From: Rhipicephalus microplus
Taxonomy: Eukaryota; Arthropoda; Arachnida; Ixodida; Ixodidae
Assembly (NCBI RefSeq): GCF_043290135.1
Contig: NC_134710.1
Location: 206,324,692-206,388,691, forward strand
Length of the DNA: 64,000 nt
Reading direction: 5' to 3'
Shown: one piece after another, positions 35,337-47,835 of the stretch
Numbering within the stretch: position 1 is the first letter of the stretch
How the letters are laid out: each line of letters opens with the position of its first letter
The notes under the pieces: generated by a model
Seen by the model: the letters and a program-made list of their open reading frames with translations, nothing else
Databases searched by the model: none
Told to the model about the DNA's origin: nothing
Translations under genes and position numbers: made by a program

Positions 35337-36827
35337 CCCATTACTTTTCACTTTGTGTGAAGACGCCTGACCGTGTCGTATTCGATTTTAAATACACAAT
35401 CCTTATTAGAGCTCAAGAACCAGCAGAATTGTAATATCGGCAGAATTGATTACAAATCCGAGATTGCTCAATGAGTTTTTTTTTTTTTACTAAAGGGCTT
35501 AAACAAGGCAATTTAATTTAAACAACGCTGTTTTAATGCCTCAATCGCACAATAAAACACGTCCGAAAGAATATATTTTATTATGTCTATAGCCTTCTAT
35601 ACGCCTCGCGTCTAAGTGAAAGCGTAACGAAGCTGATCAGATCCATGTACAGGAGGACCGCAAAGCCCACTTCTTCGCTTTACTGGTCATATTGGTCTGC
35701 AAATTGGCTTGAAGCCATGGCTTGAAACCAAACTGTTTCAGCCAATCTTATTCAGAACAATATAAGCGTACAAGCGAGTTTTAACTTGGCACTCGTCTGG
35801 TTTTCTTGTTCCTTCTCGTGTCATTGTTTTCTTGCGCTATACTTTTTAAAATGAAAAAATAATAATAATGTGCTCACGTGTTTACACAATAGTGTTCGTG
35901 TAAAGGACCCTCGCTAGGACCTATATATAACAGGCGTATCTACCGGCGGGGCAGGGGAGCGCTGCAAACGGCCTCCCCCTTCCGAATATCGAGGGCGGTC
36001 ACGGTCGGTAGTGCTCTGGCAAACCAAGAGCTGAGGTGAAATTTTTGGGACCCATTTCAGTCACGTTATGTAAATTGCTATTTTTTCATAAATACATTGC
36101 TTCAGGCTGGCGTCGTCTTCTATGCCCCGCCATAGTACGCGGTAAGTGCGCTGTGGTGCAAGCCGCGACGCTTTCTCGTCTTGAACACCAGCCTCGCAGA
36201 TGAGGCCACCGCTGAAGAGGGGCTCCTTAGAGTGAAATTATTTGGTACTCATTTTCTTTTCATTCTGCCTGACGTCGTTTTTGCAAACCCGGTGATGCTG
36301 TTTACTAGCTGCTGGTTCTCTCCTGTAGACGGCGGAAAATCAGCAGTTTTTTGTAGACTAAGAAATTGACTATGCTTAACTCTTAGTAAATTTTGTCAGG
36401 TCCGAAAATGACTGGAGAAGAAGCGAATTGAAGCTAATCCTTACATCGATTTCTTATCACATAAGGTAGAGAAAGTATTAAGTAGATGCGACGTTAATGT
36501 TGTTTTTACGACTGTCAATGACATGTGCGCTGCCGGAGAGTAAGATATGCGTCGACGAGCAGAGAGAGTAGTGGATAACAGATAAAAAGTGGACTGACAG
36601 TTCTTTTTTTAAAAAAAAAAAACAAGTGAAATGGCATGCTCCCGTACTTGTGTGGTATATAAGGGTTCCCTCCTTTCACCCGCGACCGCTTCTTCGGAGA
36701 ACAGATGACGGCTGTGTTCATATGAGAGGCGCATGAAGAGGCCGTTAACCGGAGGCTCACCATGAATAATTCATTACAGTGTGTAGTGTGTTAATGCATG
36801 CGCGCCAAAATATGGTGAATGCAGAGT
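35337..36827. other. Non-coding interval
   Basis: No gene or repeat family was recognised. Poly-T or poly-A runs occur at 35478-35489 and 36604-36621. Confidence 0.4.
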
Positions 36828-36835
36828 CTTATAAG

Positions 36836-38652
36836 TAAAGACAGGAACTTTAGGCAAAATGCCTATTTTTTTCCTGGAGTCCGTTTCGAGCCTATTTAAC
36901 ATATAAACACAAACTAAGGGATGAGAAACATTTAATCATACATTTATTGGGCCTATAAGTGCCTATTTTGAGGTTGGTGCCTATATCAGCTTTTCAGTGC
37001 CTAGAAATGCCTTTCCGCGTTCGTCCAGTAAGCTTTTTTACTTAAATGAGCTGTTCGTATGGCGAAAAACAAGAAGCAATTAATGTGGCCATATTAACAA
37101 CACGTGCCTAGCATGCTAGTTTTTTTTTCATGTTTTTAGCTCCTGGTAAGGTGCGATTATGGTTTGGCGTAGGGTCGACGCGCGCATACACTGTGCCATG
37201 TTGGCGACAACAGATCATAAGTCGACGCACTGCCACAACGAACGTATGATCAGACTCGGCCAATGCGCTCCGACGCATGTGACGTTTGCCCAAGCTCCGA
37301 TAATGTCGCACTTTGAACGCGCCTTTACATGAGCGGGACTTGTACCCCAGCGAGGCAAACCAAAACTGGCATCTATGGCGCTAGCGGGCCCCCCTAAAAG
37401 ATTTTCATTGCTTGGTTCGAGAGTAATGCAACATGGCGGTTGCGTTTCGGAGGCTAGAGTACATGTAGCTACAACGTACTCTAATCAGACTAAGCTAGGC
37501 TAGCGCTGCCGCCTACAGCCTACACGTAAGTTTTGTTGGCATTTATGTTCTTCATAACAGAAGCTGTCGGAAGTCTACCTAGCAATGCGGAATAAAAAGA
37601 AGCCATAAAGCGTCCTTGTTAGTCTATGGACCAGTGGATCACAGCGCTACTCCGTCGATAGAGAAACAGTCTGTGTGGAAAGCGGGGAAGAAGACATTAA
37701 AAATGTCAACAATATTTTGAGTTTGATGTCCACTCTGAAGCACGCATAGGCATAAGGCTCCGAAAATTGGTAACGCAACTGCTAATTTAGTCAAATAACC
37801 ACTGAATCTGCGCGAATAACATGTATTTTCTGGTCGTTCCACGGGCACACAGATTACTTTTGTTATTTTTATATCTGCATCTGTGAACTCACGTGCACAG
37901 AACTCGCATCCACCCATTACACAGAATACAGTCATATGCGAAAGCTTCACTGCCACAAGCCACTTTGAACTTTATTGCTTACACTGTATAGCAATCCACA
38001 ATTTAAGCTTCTCGAGTAACATTATACAATAAAAATCATGTACTAAGTGGTTGAAGTACCCACCAGGGACAGAATATCGCTATCGCGTTGAACGCGAAGC
38101 TTATGGATACCCAGATTTTTTTTTTTCGGACACGCAGGAAAGATTTGCCTCGTCCCCAATAGATTGGTCGCTCACAGCGTTCTGTCAAAGTTGAAATCTG
38201 TCTTAGAAATAATCCCACTATTTATGTGCTAAAGCAAGTGTCTGAAGTTTCTAGCACTGCTGATTCAAATATTTAGGATGCAATTAAAGCAAATACTGAC
38301 TAAAAGAAGCACAATTCAAGCCCGAAAAAAAACCTTAAGGTGATGCTGATTTGTCATTGTTTTCACAGCCTTTCCCATAATGTCAAATTACCTCAGATTT
38401 CACCTAAATCTGTTCAAATGATTGGGCTTTTTGCTATTCCTTTTCATAAAAAATATAAATTTAGTAGCTTTCCTAAAGCACAGAATTTGCCTGCTGTGTT
38501 TTTTACAGTTGAATAATTGTCCTGAGTACAATACTGAAGTATATATGCCTAAAGAAAAGCTTTTAACGCCTATTTATGCCTAAATGACAGTTTTAGGGCC
38601 TATTATAGGCGTCTAAACCATTCATTTTTCGTACCATAAGTTCCGGTTTCTA
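36836..38652. mobile_element. hAT-like DNA transposon, non-autonomous or decayed
   Basis: The ends are imperfect inverted repeats: TAAAGACAGGAACTT on the left, and TAGAAACCGGAACTT when the right end is read in reverse. The flanks carry an 8-bp duplication with one mismatch (CTTATAAG at 36828-36835, GTTATAAG at 38653-38660), the size expected for the hAT superfamily. Subterminal regions are full of repeated GCCTA motifs (GCCTATTT, TGCCTATAT, TGCCTAAA) at both ends, a pattern seen for transposase-binding sites in hAT elements. The interior of about 1.4 kb has only short open frames (for example 37956-37639 minus) with no recognisable BED finger or transposase core. Confidence 0.6.
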
Positions 38653-39248
38653 GTTATAAGGCGCAAGAGTGAAGATACGAGTCTAGCTGCTGAGGCCTGG
38701 CATATCTATAGCAGTAGAAGCACATGCGTGGGGCAAGCTCGATCAACTTAGATAAAAAATAAATAAAATGTTTAAGTTGCTATGTCAGGCGTAGAAACCC
38801 ATGTATGCCAAAATTAAAGGTGGCGCTTCCACATGTGGGCATGGTCGGATAAGTTTTGCCTACTTTCCACCACAGTGGGCACTTTGTTTATAGTCAGCAT
38901 GTGTGTTGCGTTCTTGTCTTGTGTCTGCGTTTCCCCGCCTTAAGTTCGCTAACGATGAATCCTAACCTACTATAGCCCAGCTGTCTATCGTTCTTTGTGC
39001 TGTTCCTGTTAACTATTACCCTGTATTTGTGTGCGTAAAGCATGGGAAAGTCCAGCCAAGCTGTTCGTCCTATTTTTGTAAGGTCTAGAGTGAAACACTG
39101 TCAGATATAAAATTATCCTTCTCTCGATATACACACAGAAATAATACAATAGGCTATTGTCTTGCGACAATGGTTGCCACGAGAAAATAGGTAAAGAGTG
39201 CATGCTTCTAAATAACTGCTTGTTCGTCGACGTTTATATTGAAGACTG

Positions 39249-40198
<950 letters not shown>

Positions 40199-40200
<2 letters not shown>

Positions 40201-40549
40201 TTTTGCTGAAATAGAGACAAAAATGCAGAACCAGCTTCAGAGGACTTTGCCGTCTTGTACAAAGAAAGATAAAATGTTTAACAAGAGCATGAATGAATGC
40301 AGAGGTACAGCTCGCCATTTTACGCAAAATACAATGAGACAGTCATACATACGCCTATTGTACAAGTGACAGTGCATACAAATACAGTTCGTACAATAAA
40401 CGCACCACTTTATGCGTCGATACAATTTTGAATAGCGGCCTCCCCAGTAGTACAGTCTCATATCATTCAATAAAATTTTGTGAATGTCTAAAAGCTGTTC
40501 ACAAGTATTTGCGTTTCAAAGACTGGTACATCATCCTTAATTCAAGTTG
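40199..40549. other. Non-coding interval
   Basis: No gene recognised. It includes AATAAAATTTTG near 40469, beside the 3' edge of the LINE. Confidence 0.4.
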
Positions 40550-41712
40550 AACTCTCTTTGTAAGCCTCTAGCTTTCTGCTCAGTGGGTAAGCATCGGTAA
40601 GATGCAGCTCTTATATACCTTCTTCTTGGGGGACAGCGGTAGACTACCATTAATGATTTGAGAATGCTTGCCGAATGTGCTCCATTCCACCCTTATTATT
40701 CTTGTTATTTCACTGTCATGGTCCGGCTTCACGGTTTCTACCTGTCCCGAGTAAGCACATTCCTTTACAACTTCCAACATTTCGCCGCCTATCGCATAGC
40801 GCTGTTTTCTGCCGAGACTGTTGTGCACTGCAATAGTTTTATTCAAATTAATTTTCAGACCTACCCTTCTGCTTTCCGTGTCCAGTTCAGTAATCATGAG
40901 CTGTAATCCTTCCCCTTATTTACTGATCAAGGCAATGTCATCAGCTAATCGCAGGTTACTAAGATAGTTTCCATTAATTCGTATCCCTAGCTGTTCCCAA
41001 TCTAGAGCCCTGAAAACCGCCTGTAAACACGCAGTGAATAGCTTGAGAGAGATCGTGTCTCCTCGCCTTAAACTCTTCGCTATAGGATTCTGTAGCTTTC
41101 TTTATTTTGGACTATGGTGGCTGCGGATTCGCTGTGGATGTCTTCTAGTCTGTATACATGGGCTTCGTCAATGCCCTGATCCCACAGTGCTTGCATGAGT
41201 GCTGATATATCAACCGAATCAAATGGATTCGCGTAATCTGTGAAGGCTATGTATATATAGGTTGGTTGTAATCCGCGCATTAGTCTATCACCTGACTAAT
41301 AGTATAAATATGGCATATTGTTGAGTAAGCTTATAAAATTCTGCATGGTCCTATAGTTGAATAAACGCTGATGTTGTTTTAATTCTATTAGCTATTATTT
41401 TTGTGAAAGCCAGTAGACAACAGATAGTAAGCTGATCAGCCACTGTGATTTTTGAAGTCCTTGTCTTCTCCGCTTTCCATGGATTAAGATCATGTTGACA
41501 TTCTTCCAAGATTTTGGTATCCTTCCCGTAAGCGGCACTTCGTATGCAAGGTGCCCAGTTTTTCTAACACAATCCATTAACCATCTTTCAACAGGTTTGA
41601 TGTTACCTTAGTCTCACCAGCGGCTTTGCTACTTTGCATTTTCTGTGGGGCTTTCTTTACTTACCTTGTCGTTACTGCTGGTATCGTTCTTCTAGGCTAT
41701 TGCGGTTTCTTA

Positions 41713-42684
41713 TACCGGTGTCACATGGGTACTTTTGATCACGATCAGTGTCGATCCGGATTAACCACGATCCGGATTAGGTGCTGCAGCACGGTCACTT
41801 TTAATCGCGATCAGGCGCGATCGGGATCAAGACTATCGCCATACGCACATCGCGATCTGGCTGAGAGATCGCGATTTCGTGTCGTCTGCACCCCCTGGCC
41901 GAGCTTGTTGAAAGCAAAACAAACAAGAAGCTCGAGCATAGTTCAATAAAAAAAACTTTAAAACAGCCACAAGCTTATAAAAAGCAAATTCTAAACTGTT
42001 TTAATTAGAACAATATCTGAAATATTGCATATTCTAAGATTCGTATCAATCGCATGTAGTTATGGGACAAGCAGACGACAAGCAATCGACCATTACATTC
42101 CGCGCTCAGTTCCACTCTCGCACTGTCGGAGCTGTTGGAGAACCTCGAAGCAAACGGAGTGTGAGTGCCGCAAACCTTTCGACTACGTCGCAACGTAAGC
42201 GCACTTCGTGGTCAAATCGACCGCTGGCAGGAGCGACTGGAAGACTTGAGGCGCCAGAAGTGAAACTCTGGCGCGTACAACGAGATTGATGCTTTGCTGC
42301 GACTGGACGGATACGAGCGGGGGCCATCAGAAATAATATTGGAGGTTGAGAATTTCACTCAGCAATACAAGTAAGTGCAAGGAAAACTTTATCGAGTGAT
42401 GGATTAATGAAATAACTCTTTAGTGGCACGCAAAGTTTTTGAAGTTCGAACGGTTATTGCTCAAATAACATTGCTGATAAAGGGCTCCGCATAAATATCA
42501 TACGCCGAGTTTTGTCAGTGACATGTTTTACGGCACGCAAGTACCTCCTGGTGCATTTCTTCTGACCCAAGCTTCAATCGGATTAGCTTGGGCAGTGTAG
42601 CAGCGGTCACAAAGTTGATCGCAATCAAGAAAACCGATCCGGATCGCCCTGATCGCGATTAAAAGTGCCCGTGTGATACCGGCA
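41713..42684. mobile_element. GATC-rich inverted-repeat transposon nested in the LINE
   Basis: The left end reads ATACCGGTGTCACATGGGTA, then CTTTTGATCACGATCAG. The right end in reverse reads TGCCGGTATCACACGGGCAC, then TTTTAATCGCGATCAGG. Both termini continue into GATCCGGAT and GCGATC palindromes, and the left terminus repeats its own subterminal motif (GGTCACTTTTAATCGCGATC at 41793). LINE reading resumes cleanly on both sides (TTTCTT / CATGAAGATATC), which defines the insertion. No clear TSD was identified. A shorter relative lies at 1153-1427. Confidence 0.78.
42150..42370 (+). pseudogene. Myb/SANT-like DNA-binding exon remnant inside the transposon
   Basis: A single plus-strand frame gives LRGQIDRWQERLEDLRRQK, a stop, then NSGAYNEIDALLRLDGYERG and EVENFTQQYK. 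The spacing W...LR...Y-x-EI...L...GY-x-R...N/KI...YK resembles Myb/SANT-like (MADF/trihelix-type) domains common in DNA transposon accessory proteins and their domesticated relatives. It ends at a consensus donor, ACAAGTAAGT (GT at 42371). One in-frame TGA inside (42261) and another just upstream show decay. It is most likely part of the original transposon gene; a captured host exon is the alternative. Confidence 0.45.
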
Positions 42685-43305
42685 TGAAGATATCACCCTG
42701 GTTGTCACGGCTGCTATACAGATCTCTGTAGAGCTCCTCCGCTACCTCAACTACTCTATCTTTAATGGTTGTGACCTTGCCTTCCTTATCTCATAATACA
42801 TATACATCAGATTTTCACTTATGTACAGTGTTGCCTTCGCAACTTTTGGGCTTCTTCCACTCTTTACAGCAAGCTCAATTCTCTCCACGTTATACCATCT
42901 TATGTCGGCTGCCTTAATCCTATTGATTAACTTCGAAAGCTCCGCCAGCCCTATTTTGTGTGTTGTGTGTTGCATTAAAGGCTTTTACGGTCTGACGTCT
43001 TTTAGGAGTTTTCTCGTCTATTGTGATAACTGGCCAGGGTCCTGTCTAACGTCTGTACCTCGACTTCCATTGCAGTCCTTATGATACTTGTCAGATTATC
43101 GTTCATTGTGTCAACGTTACGTCGGTTTCCTACCTTAGAGTCGCCATTATAATCTGAAGCGAAACTGAAATCCTGTGCTTCCCACCTCAACGCTAGCTCA
43201 TTATTGGCCTCTTGCTTATCAGTTTGTGCCAATCCTTTTTCAAGTCTAGACGAATTCGAGACCTTACCATTCAATGTACACTACATCGAGTCTTGCCAAT
43301 GCATC

Positions 43306-44480
43306 TAGCGTGCTGTTTTATATTATTTAGTGTTATTGCTTTTTAAAACCAGAGCTGCAAACCAACATGATTCAGCTCGAAGTGGTTTCTAATAAGACCT
43401 TATCTAGAACTGTGCGGAAGGCGCACTCCCGAAATCTACGCTATATGCCCACAGAAGCTATACATCCATATAATGACAGGAAGCAGGCCCCAACGCCGCT
43501 GTTTCACAGCTCCTTGATTCTAAAGAGGTTTTTTTAGGTAATGATTCTCTGCATGTACACACAATACGCGGAAGTGTCAGGCAAGCGACAAGCTGTCATC
43601 TGTACTTGCAATTAATAGCACTTCTCAGTTACAATATTTCGGGTATACTATTGCAAATGTATACACAAAAGTACAAACGTACAAATGCGTACATCATACT
43701 TCAGGGGGAGAAGGGCAAGTGATTCGTATTTAACAACAAAAGCCGACTGTCAGCTCAGTTTTACCGGAACTGTCATTGAAAGATTGCAGAGTTATGTTGA
43801 CCGCATATTTAGCACATTTATGCAGTGTAATGCAGCGCATCGATGCAGCACATGTATGTAGCGCATGTATGCACGCTTCATGCCCAAACTATAGGCTAAT
43901 ATATTTGACATTTTTTTAATGCACTTGGCGTAAAAATTTAATTCTGTGAGTACAATGATGTAATTCTTATTACCTGTATGCACATCGTTGTTACTTGTCG
44001 GTTTTCCCTACCTGATAATAAATATTAAACCGGCAGCATAAAGTGGCGTCAATCGGAAGTCCACTATGATCAACACTGTCTCTTCGAAGAAACTTGTAGC
44101 TACAGCGAAAGTTAAGACTTATACACATGATAAACTCGGAAAGTTATCGGCTACGCGTTTATAAAAGTCCTTAGTTCGCACATTTCCAAACTAAATGTGA
44201 GATATTACTATAATACTCACTTAAATAAAACGAACCTTGCTGCCATATCCATGTAACGCGACTGGTTCCATTTGCCACGGAGTGTTGATAGTAGCGAGTT
44301 CATTGGCAAAAAAGACCATGTCCCGCTAAAGGGAACCATGTGTAGATGCGAAGTGGCGGGCGCTAACGCTTGCAATGCTATGGCGGCGACGTTGAAGGTG
44401 GCACTCATCAAGCGAAGGCTAAGACACACTTCGCTAAATTCAAAACGCGCGATCTACTGCCTACATATACGGGGTGATCA
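43306..44480. other. Non-coding interval
   Basis: No recognised gene. 43830-43875 contains a short run of imperfect GCAGCGCAT/GCAGCACAT/GTAGCGCAT repeats. Confidence 0.35.
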
Positions 44481-44529
44481 ATGAAAGTTGTGCAGAGCGA
44501 GCAGTCAGTTTTTAACTAGCAAACAGCCT

Positions 44530-44741
44530 TGCGACGCGAGAGAGGGGCAGGGGAGGGGCAGTGTTTGCGAGTGTCACACGCGGCGAGCGGCGACAGATTA
44601 GGGAGAGAGTGACGTCACGCACGCGCACTGCGAGGGAAGGCGTGACCTACTTGGCACCGTCCCAACGCTTGCGGCCAGGCGGGCGTGGTGTGGACGTAGT
44701 AACAGCGTTACACGGCTAGTCAAAGAGCTGCTTCACATCTA
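44530..44741 (+). repeat. GC-rich dispersed repeat, copy 1
   Basis: Shares GGCGAGCGGCGACAGA, GGGAAGGCGTGACCTACTTG, CCAGGCGGGCG and CAGCGTTACAC...GCTAGTCAAAGA with 46335-46501. It ends in TGCTTCACATCTAA, a decayed version of the ATGCTTCGCAT hairpin at the end of copy 2. Confidence 0.75.
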
Positions 44742-44758
44742 AAAAAAATGGGGGACCC

Positions 44759-45375
44759 TCAAAGGCCAACTCCGGTGATTTTTGACCATGTCAAGATAAT
44801 GGTGTTTCTATGTTCCTGAGACACTCTTGTCACGAGCCGAATAGCTGAAATGGTCAGTAAATTCGAAAATAATTTTTAATAAGCAAAAACGGGCAAACCC
44901 GAAACCGAAATGGGCGCCCTGTCTGCATATGGCGTACTATTTGGCAAGAACCGGAGGCCGTATACTGGTTCCGCTGGCGTGAAGTATGAAAGCTGTGAAA
45001 GCCAGACCACGGAAGCACTGGCTGAACACCACAGAAGAAGGAAGAAAGCTTTCCCGTGATATACTCGTGCCAAACACCGCCGCTGTCGCCTTGTGGCCAG
45101 CACAATAAACGCTGTAGGGGCCAAAGTATGGATGCCATCGGCTGCGTCACTTCCATTGATATGCCAAACAGGACGTCACACAGACAGTGTTGCCAAAAAT
45201 TCTGGCAAGCGAGGTGAGCTTTCCGAGGCAATCTTTAAAATTTATTTGCAAACAATCAGCGCATCTCTAAAGCCTGTAATTTGGCATAAATGGCAAAAAT
45301 GTGCCAAGGAACGTACCCTGCGAATTTCACTGAGATTCATCGACCTCGGAAAATTTACCGGAGTTCGCCTTTAAG
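44759..45375. mobile_element. MITE-like element with AAAGG-C-AACTCCGG ends
   Basis: The left end TCAAAGGCCAACTCCGGTGA and the right end, which reads CTTAAAGGCGAACTCCGGTA in reverse, are inverted repeats that extend into an A/T-rich GATTTTTGACC or AAATTTTCCGAGG. The internal sequence has no long frame with a domain. The TSD is uncertain. Confidence 0.65.
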
Positions 45376-45464
45376 CCTTGCCTTTAAGAGTTGAACGGGA
45401 TAGCGAAATCCGGCCCCTAGTTCGCCCTTCCACCGCTAAGAGCATGTTTATCAATATCTTTTGT

Positions 45465-45472
45465 TACACACA

Positions 45473-45503
<31 letters not shown>

Positions 45504-45533
45504 GCGCGCGCGCGCGTACGTACGCGCGCACAC
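45465..45533. repeat. (CA)n(CG)n alternating purine-pyrimidine tract
   Basis: About 12 CA units are followed by about 17 CG units and a TACGTACGCGCGCACAC end. It is a continuous alternating tract of almost 70 bases. Confidence 0.95.
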
Positions 45534-45883
45534 AGTAGATTGTACCAGCGAGCGCGCGCGAATGATATAGGTTTTTTATTTGAAGCAAGAGTCGCATGGC
45601 CTCCAAGATACACGCCACGCGCTCGACATCTCGGAGGCTATGAAGAGTCTCACAATGCCTCACAAATGGCTGTTTGAAAGTTTGTGTGTGTTTTTAGCGG
45701 CGATGGCTGCACTATACCGGCCTCTTTCAACGTAGTTTGATGGCCTCCCAAATGCGCCAACAAATCGGCGAATGGGCTATAGTTTTCGTCTTGACACCTA
45801 TCGAGCAAATTACGATAAGGAGACTTCTTCTGCTACATGGCATTTATGTAGTGTTTTTCCCGAATCAGCGTCAAGTAACATCG

Positions 45884-46083
45884 GGGCTTTGTGGTAAGAC
45901 ACCTGCTTGCCACGCGAACGGCCCGGGATCGATCCTCAATGGTACCTGAAATTTCGTTCTTTGTTTTATTTGCTTCTATCTCAATTTTTGGCTTACAGGC
46001 GAGTTTTCGCTCACAACCAGCCGTGCCGACGCCCACGACGGAATTTCTGCGACACGAGCTCTCGAACGCTATCGCGTTGAAGG
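45884..46083 (+). mobile_element. Second tRNA-derived SINE-like family, copy 1
   Basis: The start TTTGTGGTAAGACACCTGC resembles an A-box region and CGGCCCGGGATCGATCC a B-box. The body has TTATTTGCTTCTATCTCAAT, then GCTCACAACCA, CGACGCCCACGACGGAATTT, ending CGCTATCGCGTTGA. The body and end recur at 56683-56881. Confidence 0.6.
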
Positions 46084-46334
46084 GAATCCTGATGGAATGC
46101 GAAGCAGCAGCGGTGCGCATGGCGTTGACTCGGTTGAAACGAGCGTCGACGCTAGCGTTGGAAGAACGGTTTGAAGGGTAACTCGGTGTAGTGTTTACTC
46201 GAGTGAAAGTTTGTTTGAAATGAAAAGGCACGGGAGGCGGGTTAGGTTTTCTGTAAGATTGATCGCAGAAAGACTCATCGCTCAATGTGCGCTCGAACGT
46301 GCGAATGGTGGAGAGGATGAAGCGAGTGACATGA

Positions 46335-46501
46335 CATGCGGCGAGCGGCGACAGACTAGGGAGAGTGTGACGTCAATGCGCGCGCACTTCGAGGGAAGGC
46401 GTGACCTACTTGGCACCGCCCCAACACCTGCGGCCAGGGGAGGGCGGTGCGGAAGGAGGGACAGCGTTACACAGGCTAGTCAAAGAATGCTTCGCATCTA
46501 A
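46335..46501 (+). repeat. GC-rich dispersed repeat, copy 2
   Basis: Partner of 44530-44741, with the end CTAGTCAAAGAATGCTTCGC then ATCTAA. The terminal ATGCTTCGCAT (46487-46497) is a perfect short hairpin. Confidence 0.75.
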
Positions 46502-47044
46502 TATTATATAATATCAAGTGACAGGTTTATTCCTTTCTGATCAGCCAGACGAACACCCTAGGCCTCGGAACAAAGCCTGTTGGCAGCAATCGAACCCATT
46601 ACTGACACCAGCACTAAGCGAATAACAGGCTACAAGAATCGGGGAGTAATCGCGATTTTATTTGCGGCATGAGGAGTGGCGCCAATGTGCATACAATTAA
46701 CAAAATTAAGTGCCTAGAAAGTTACAATTCAATGTCGACGGAGTAATGAAAGACGTCCATCGCCGCAGTGCAGTAGCACTACCCTCGTGTCGGTGTGTCC
46801 GGTGCCAACGTGGCATCGCGCCTTTCCGTCACGCGCAGGGGCTGGCCGTATATTCGCACAGGTCGGCACAAGCAGCCAGTGCGCTCGCGTCGTGCATTCC
46901 AAAGCGTCAGGTCATTGCAGAGATGCGAGTTTGATCGTTTTTTCTTCTCCTTACAGGTCATTTACTCCCAACAGTGCGCCGGAGGAAAGAGGGCAGCGGA
47001 GCGCGCCCGGAAAGCAAATGCCAAGAGCACATGAGCCAGTCTAG
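46502..47044. other. Interval leading to a GC-rich segment
   Basis: No gene recognised. From about 46740 the sequence turns GC-rich with CpG pairs, and several frames overlap without domains. Confidence 0.3.
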
Positions 47045-47218
47045 CAACGGAGAAAGAAAAAGGGCCCCAATACAGCGAGTAGCAGGAAGCTGCCGCAGAG
47101 CGACGACGAAGAAGAAGAAAGTGATTCGGAACAAGTTGTCCCAGATAAGCTGCGCGCAAAGCGTCGCTCACCGGTGGCTGGCCGTGCTGACGGACAGGCG
47201 GCCCAAGCACCGAAGCAA
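47045..47218 (+). CDS. Possible exon of a charged nuclear-type protein
   Basis: One frame of exactly 58 codons lies between a CTAG acceptor-like AG (47043-47044) and a GTAAGC donor (47219). It reads QRRKKKGPNTASSRKLPQSD, then an acidic run DEEEESDSEQ, then DKLRAKRRSPVAGRADG. Alternating basic and acidic low-complexity sequence is typical of disordered nuclear proteins. No family is recognised, the upstream pyrimidine tract is weak, and other frames are also open, so this is a candidate only. Confidence 0.25.
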
Positions 47219-47640
47219 GTAAGCGCCACTGGTTTGCGGTCTGGGACGCTATCGTCCATGCTTTCGCTCAAATAGACCCACCGGCTGATGGAGCTCCCAT
47301 TACTCTGGTCGATTGAAAGTGCATCTGGCGTTCAAACTCACGAGAAGACAACCATATATGGTGGAAAGCATTTTTATTTTGCTTCAAAACTTGTGCTCTG
47401 TATACAGTTCTTTCCACAAAGGTGATTTTTAAAAAAAAAGGGGAGGGGGGTGGAATCTGCGAGACCAGTACATACAGGCCACTTCAAAGAACCACCTAAG
47501 CAGACGAAAGGTAACGATGTGCAGCGCGTTACATGGTTACATGTGCAGCATATACATGGCTGAACAGCACAGCGTGGGGACCCCGATGCTGACGCGCTTT
47601 TATGCCGTCAGACCTATACGCAAAATTATTTCCTAGGGTT

Positions 47641-47835
47641 CACCTCTCAGGTGAAGTGGTTACGTGCTCGGTTCGATTATGGCCGCAGCTGTCAAGTTTC
47701 TATGGATGAGAAATGCTAGAGGCCCGTGCGCGGTGCAATGCCAGGGCACCATGTGGTCAAATTTTTCGGAGTCTTTTACGAAGGTGTGCCTCACAATCAT
47801 ATCACGCTTTTCGAACGGAATACCACATATATTGT
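47641..47835 (+). mobile_element. Diverged Ruka-like SINE
   Basis: A decayed head (CAGGTGAAGTGGTTACGTGC, GGTTCGATTATGGCCGC) is followed by AGAGGCCCGTGCGCGGTGC, TGTGGTCAAATTTTTCGGAG and CGCTTTTCGAACGG, in SINE order. Confidence 0.65.

Larger units (their letters stand above)
40550..43305 (-). pseudogene. RTE-type LINE reverse transcriptase, split by a transposon
   Basis: The minus strand carries, in order: the linker after the endonuclease (ANNELALRWEAQDF at 43200-43150), a second block at 42975-42751 (ELSKLINRIKAADIRWYNVE), the RT fingers at 41577-41395 (IPKSWKNVNMILIH, SLLSVVYWL), the palm at 41280-41080 (FTDYANPFDSVDISALMQAL), and the thumb at 40897-40580 (ESRRVGLKINLNKT, HSQIINGSLPLSPKKKVYKS). 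It ends with MLTH and a degraded AETW-like segment near 40560. Multiple frameshifts and stops show it is dead. Its linker overlaps the same part of the family as 1-160. A 972-bp DNA element interrupts it at 41713-42684, and 5' truncation is at about 43305. Confidence 0.88.

Noticed and set aside
41713..42684. PIF/Harbinger assignment for the GATC-rich element
   Set aside because: The Myb-like frame would fit, but the expected 3-bp TWA target duplication is not visible and no transposase was found.
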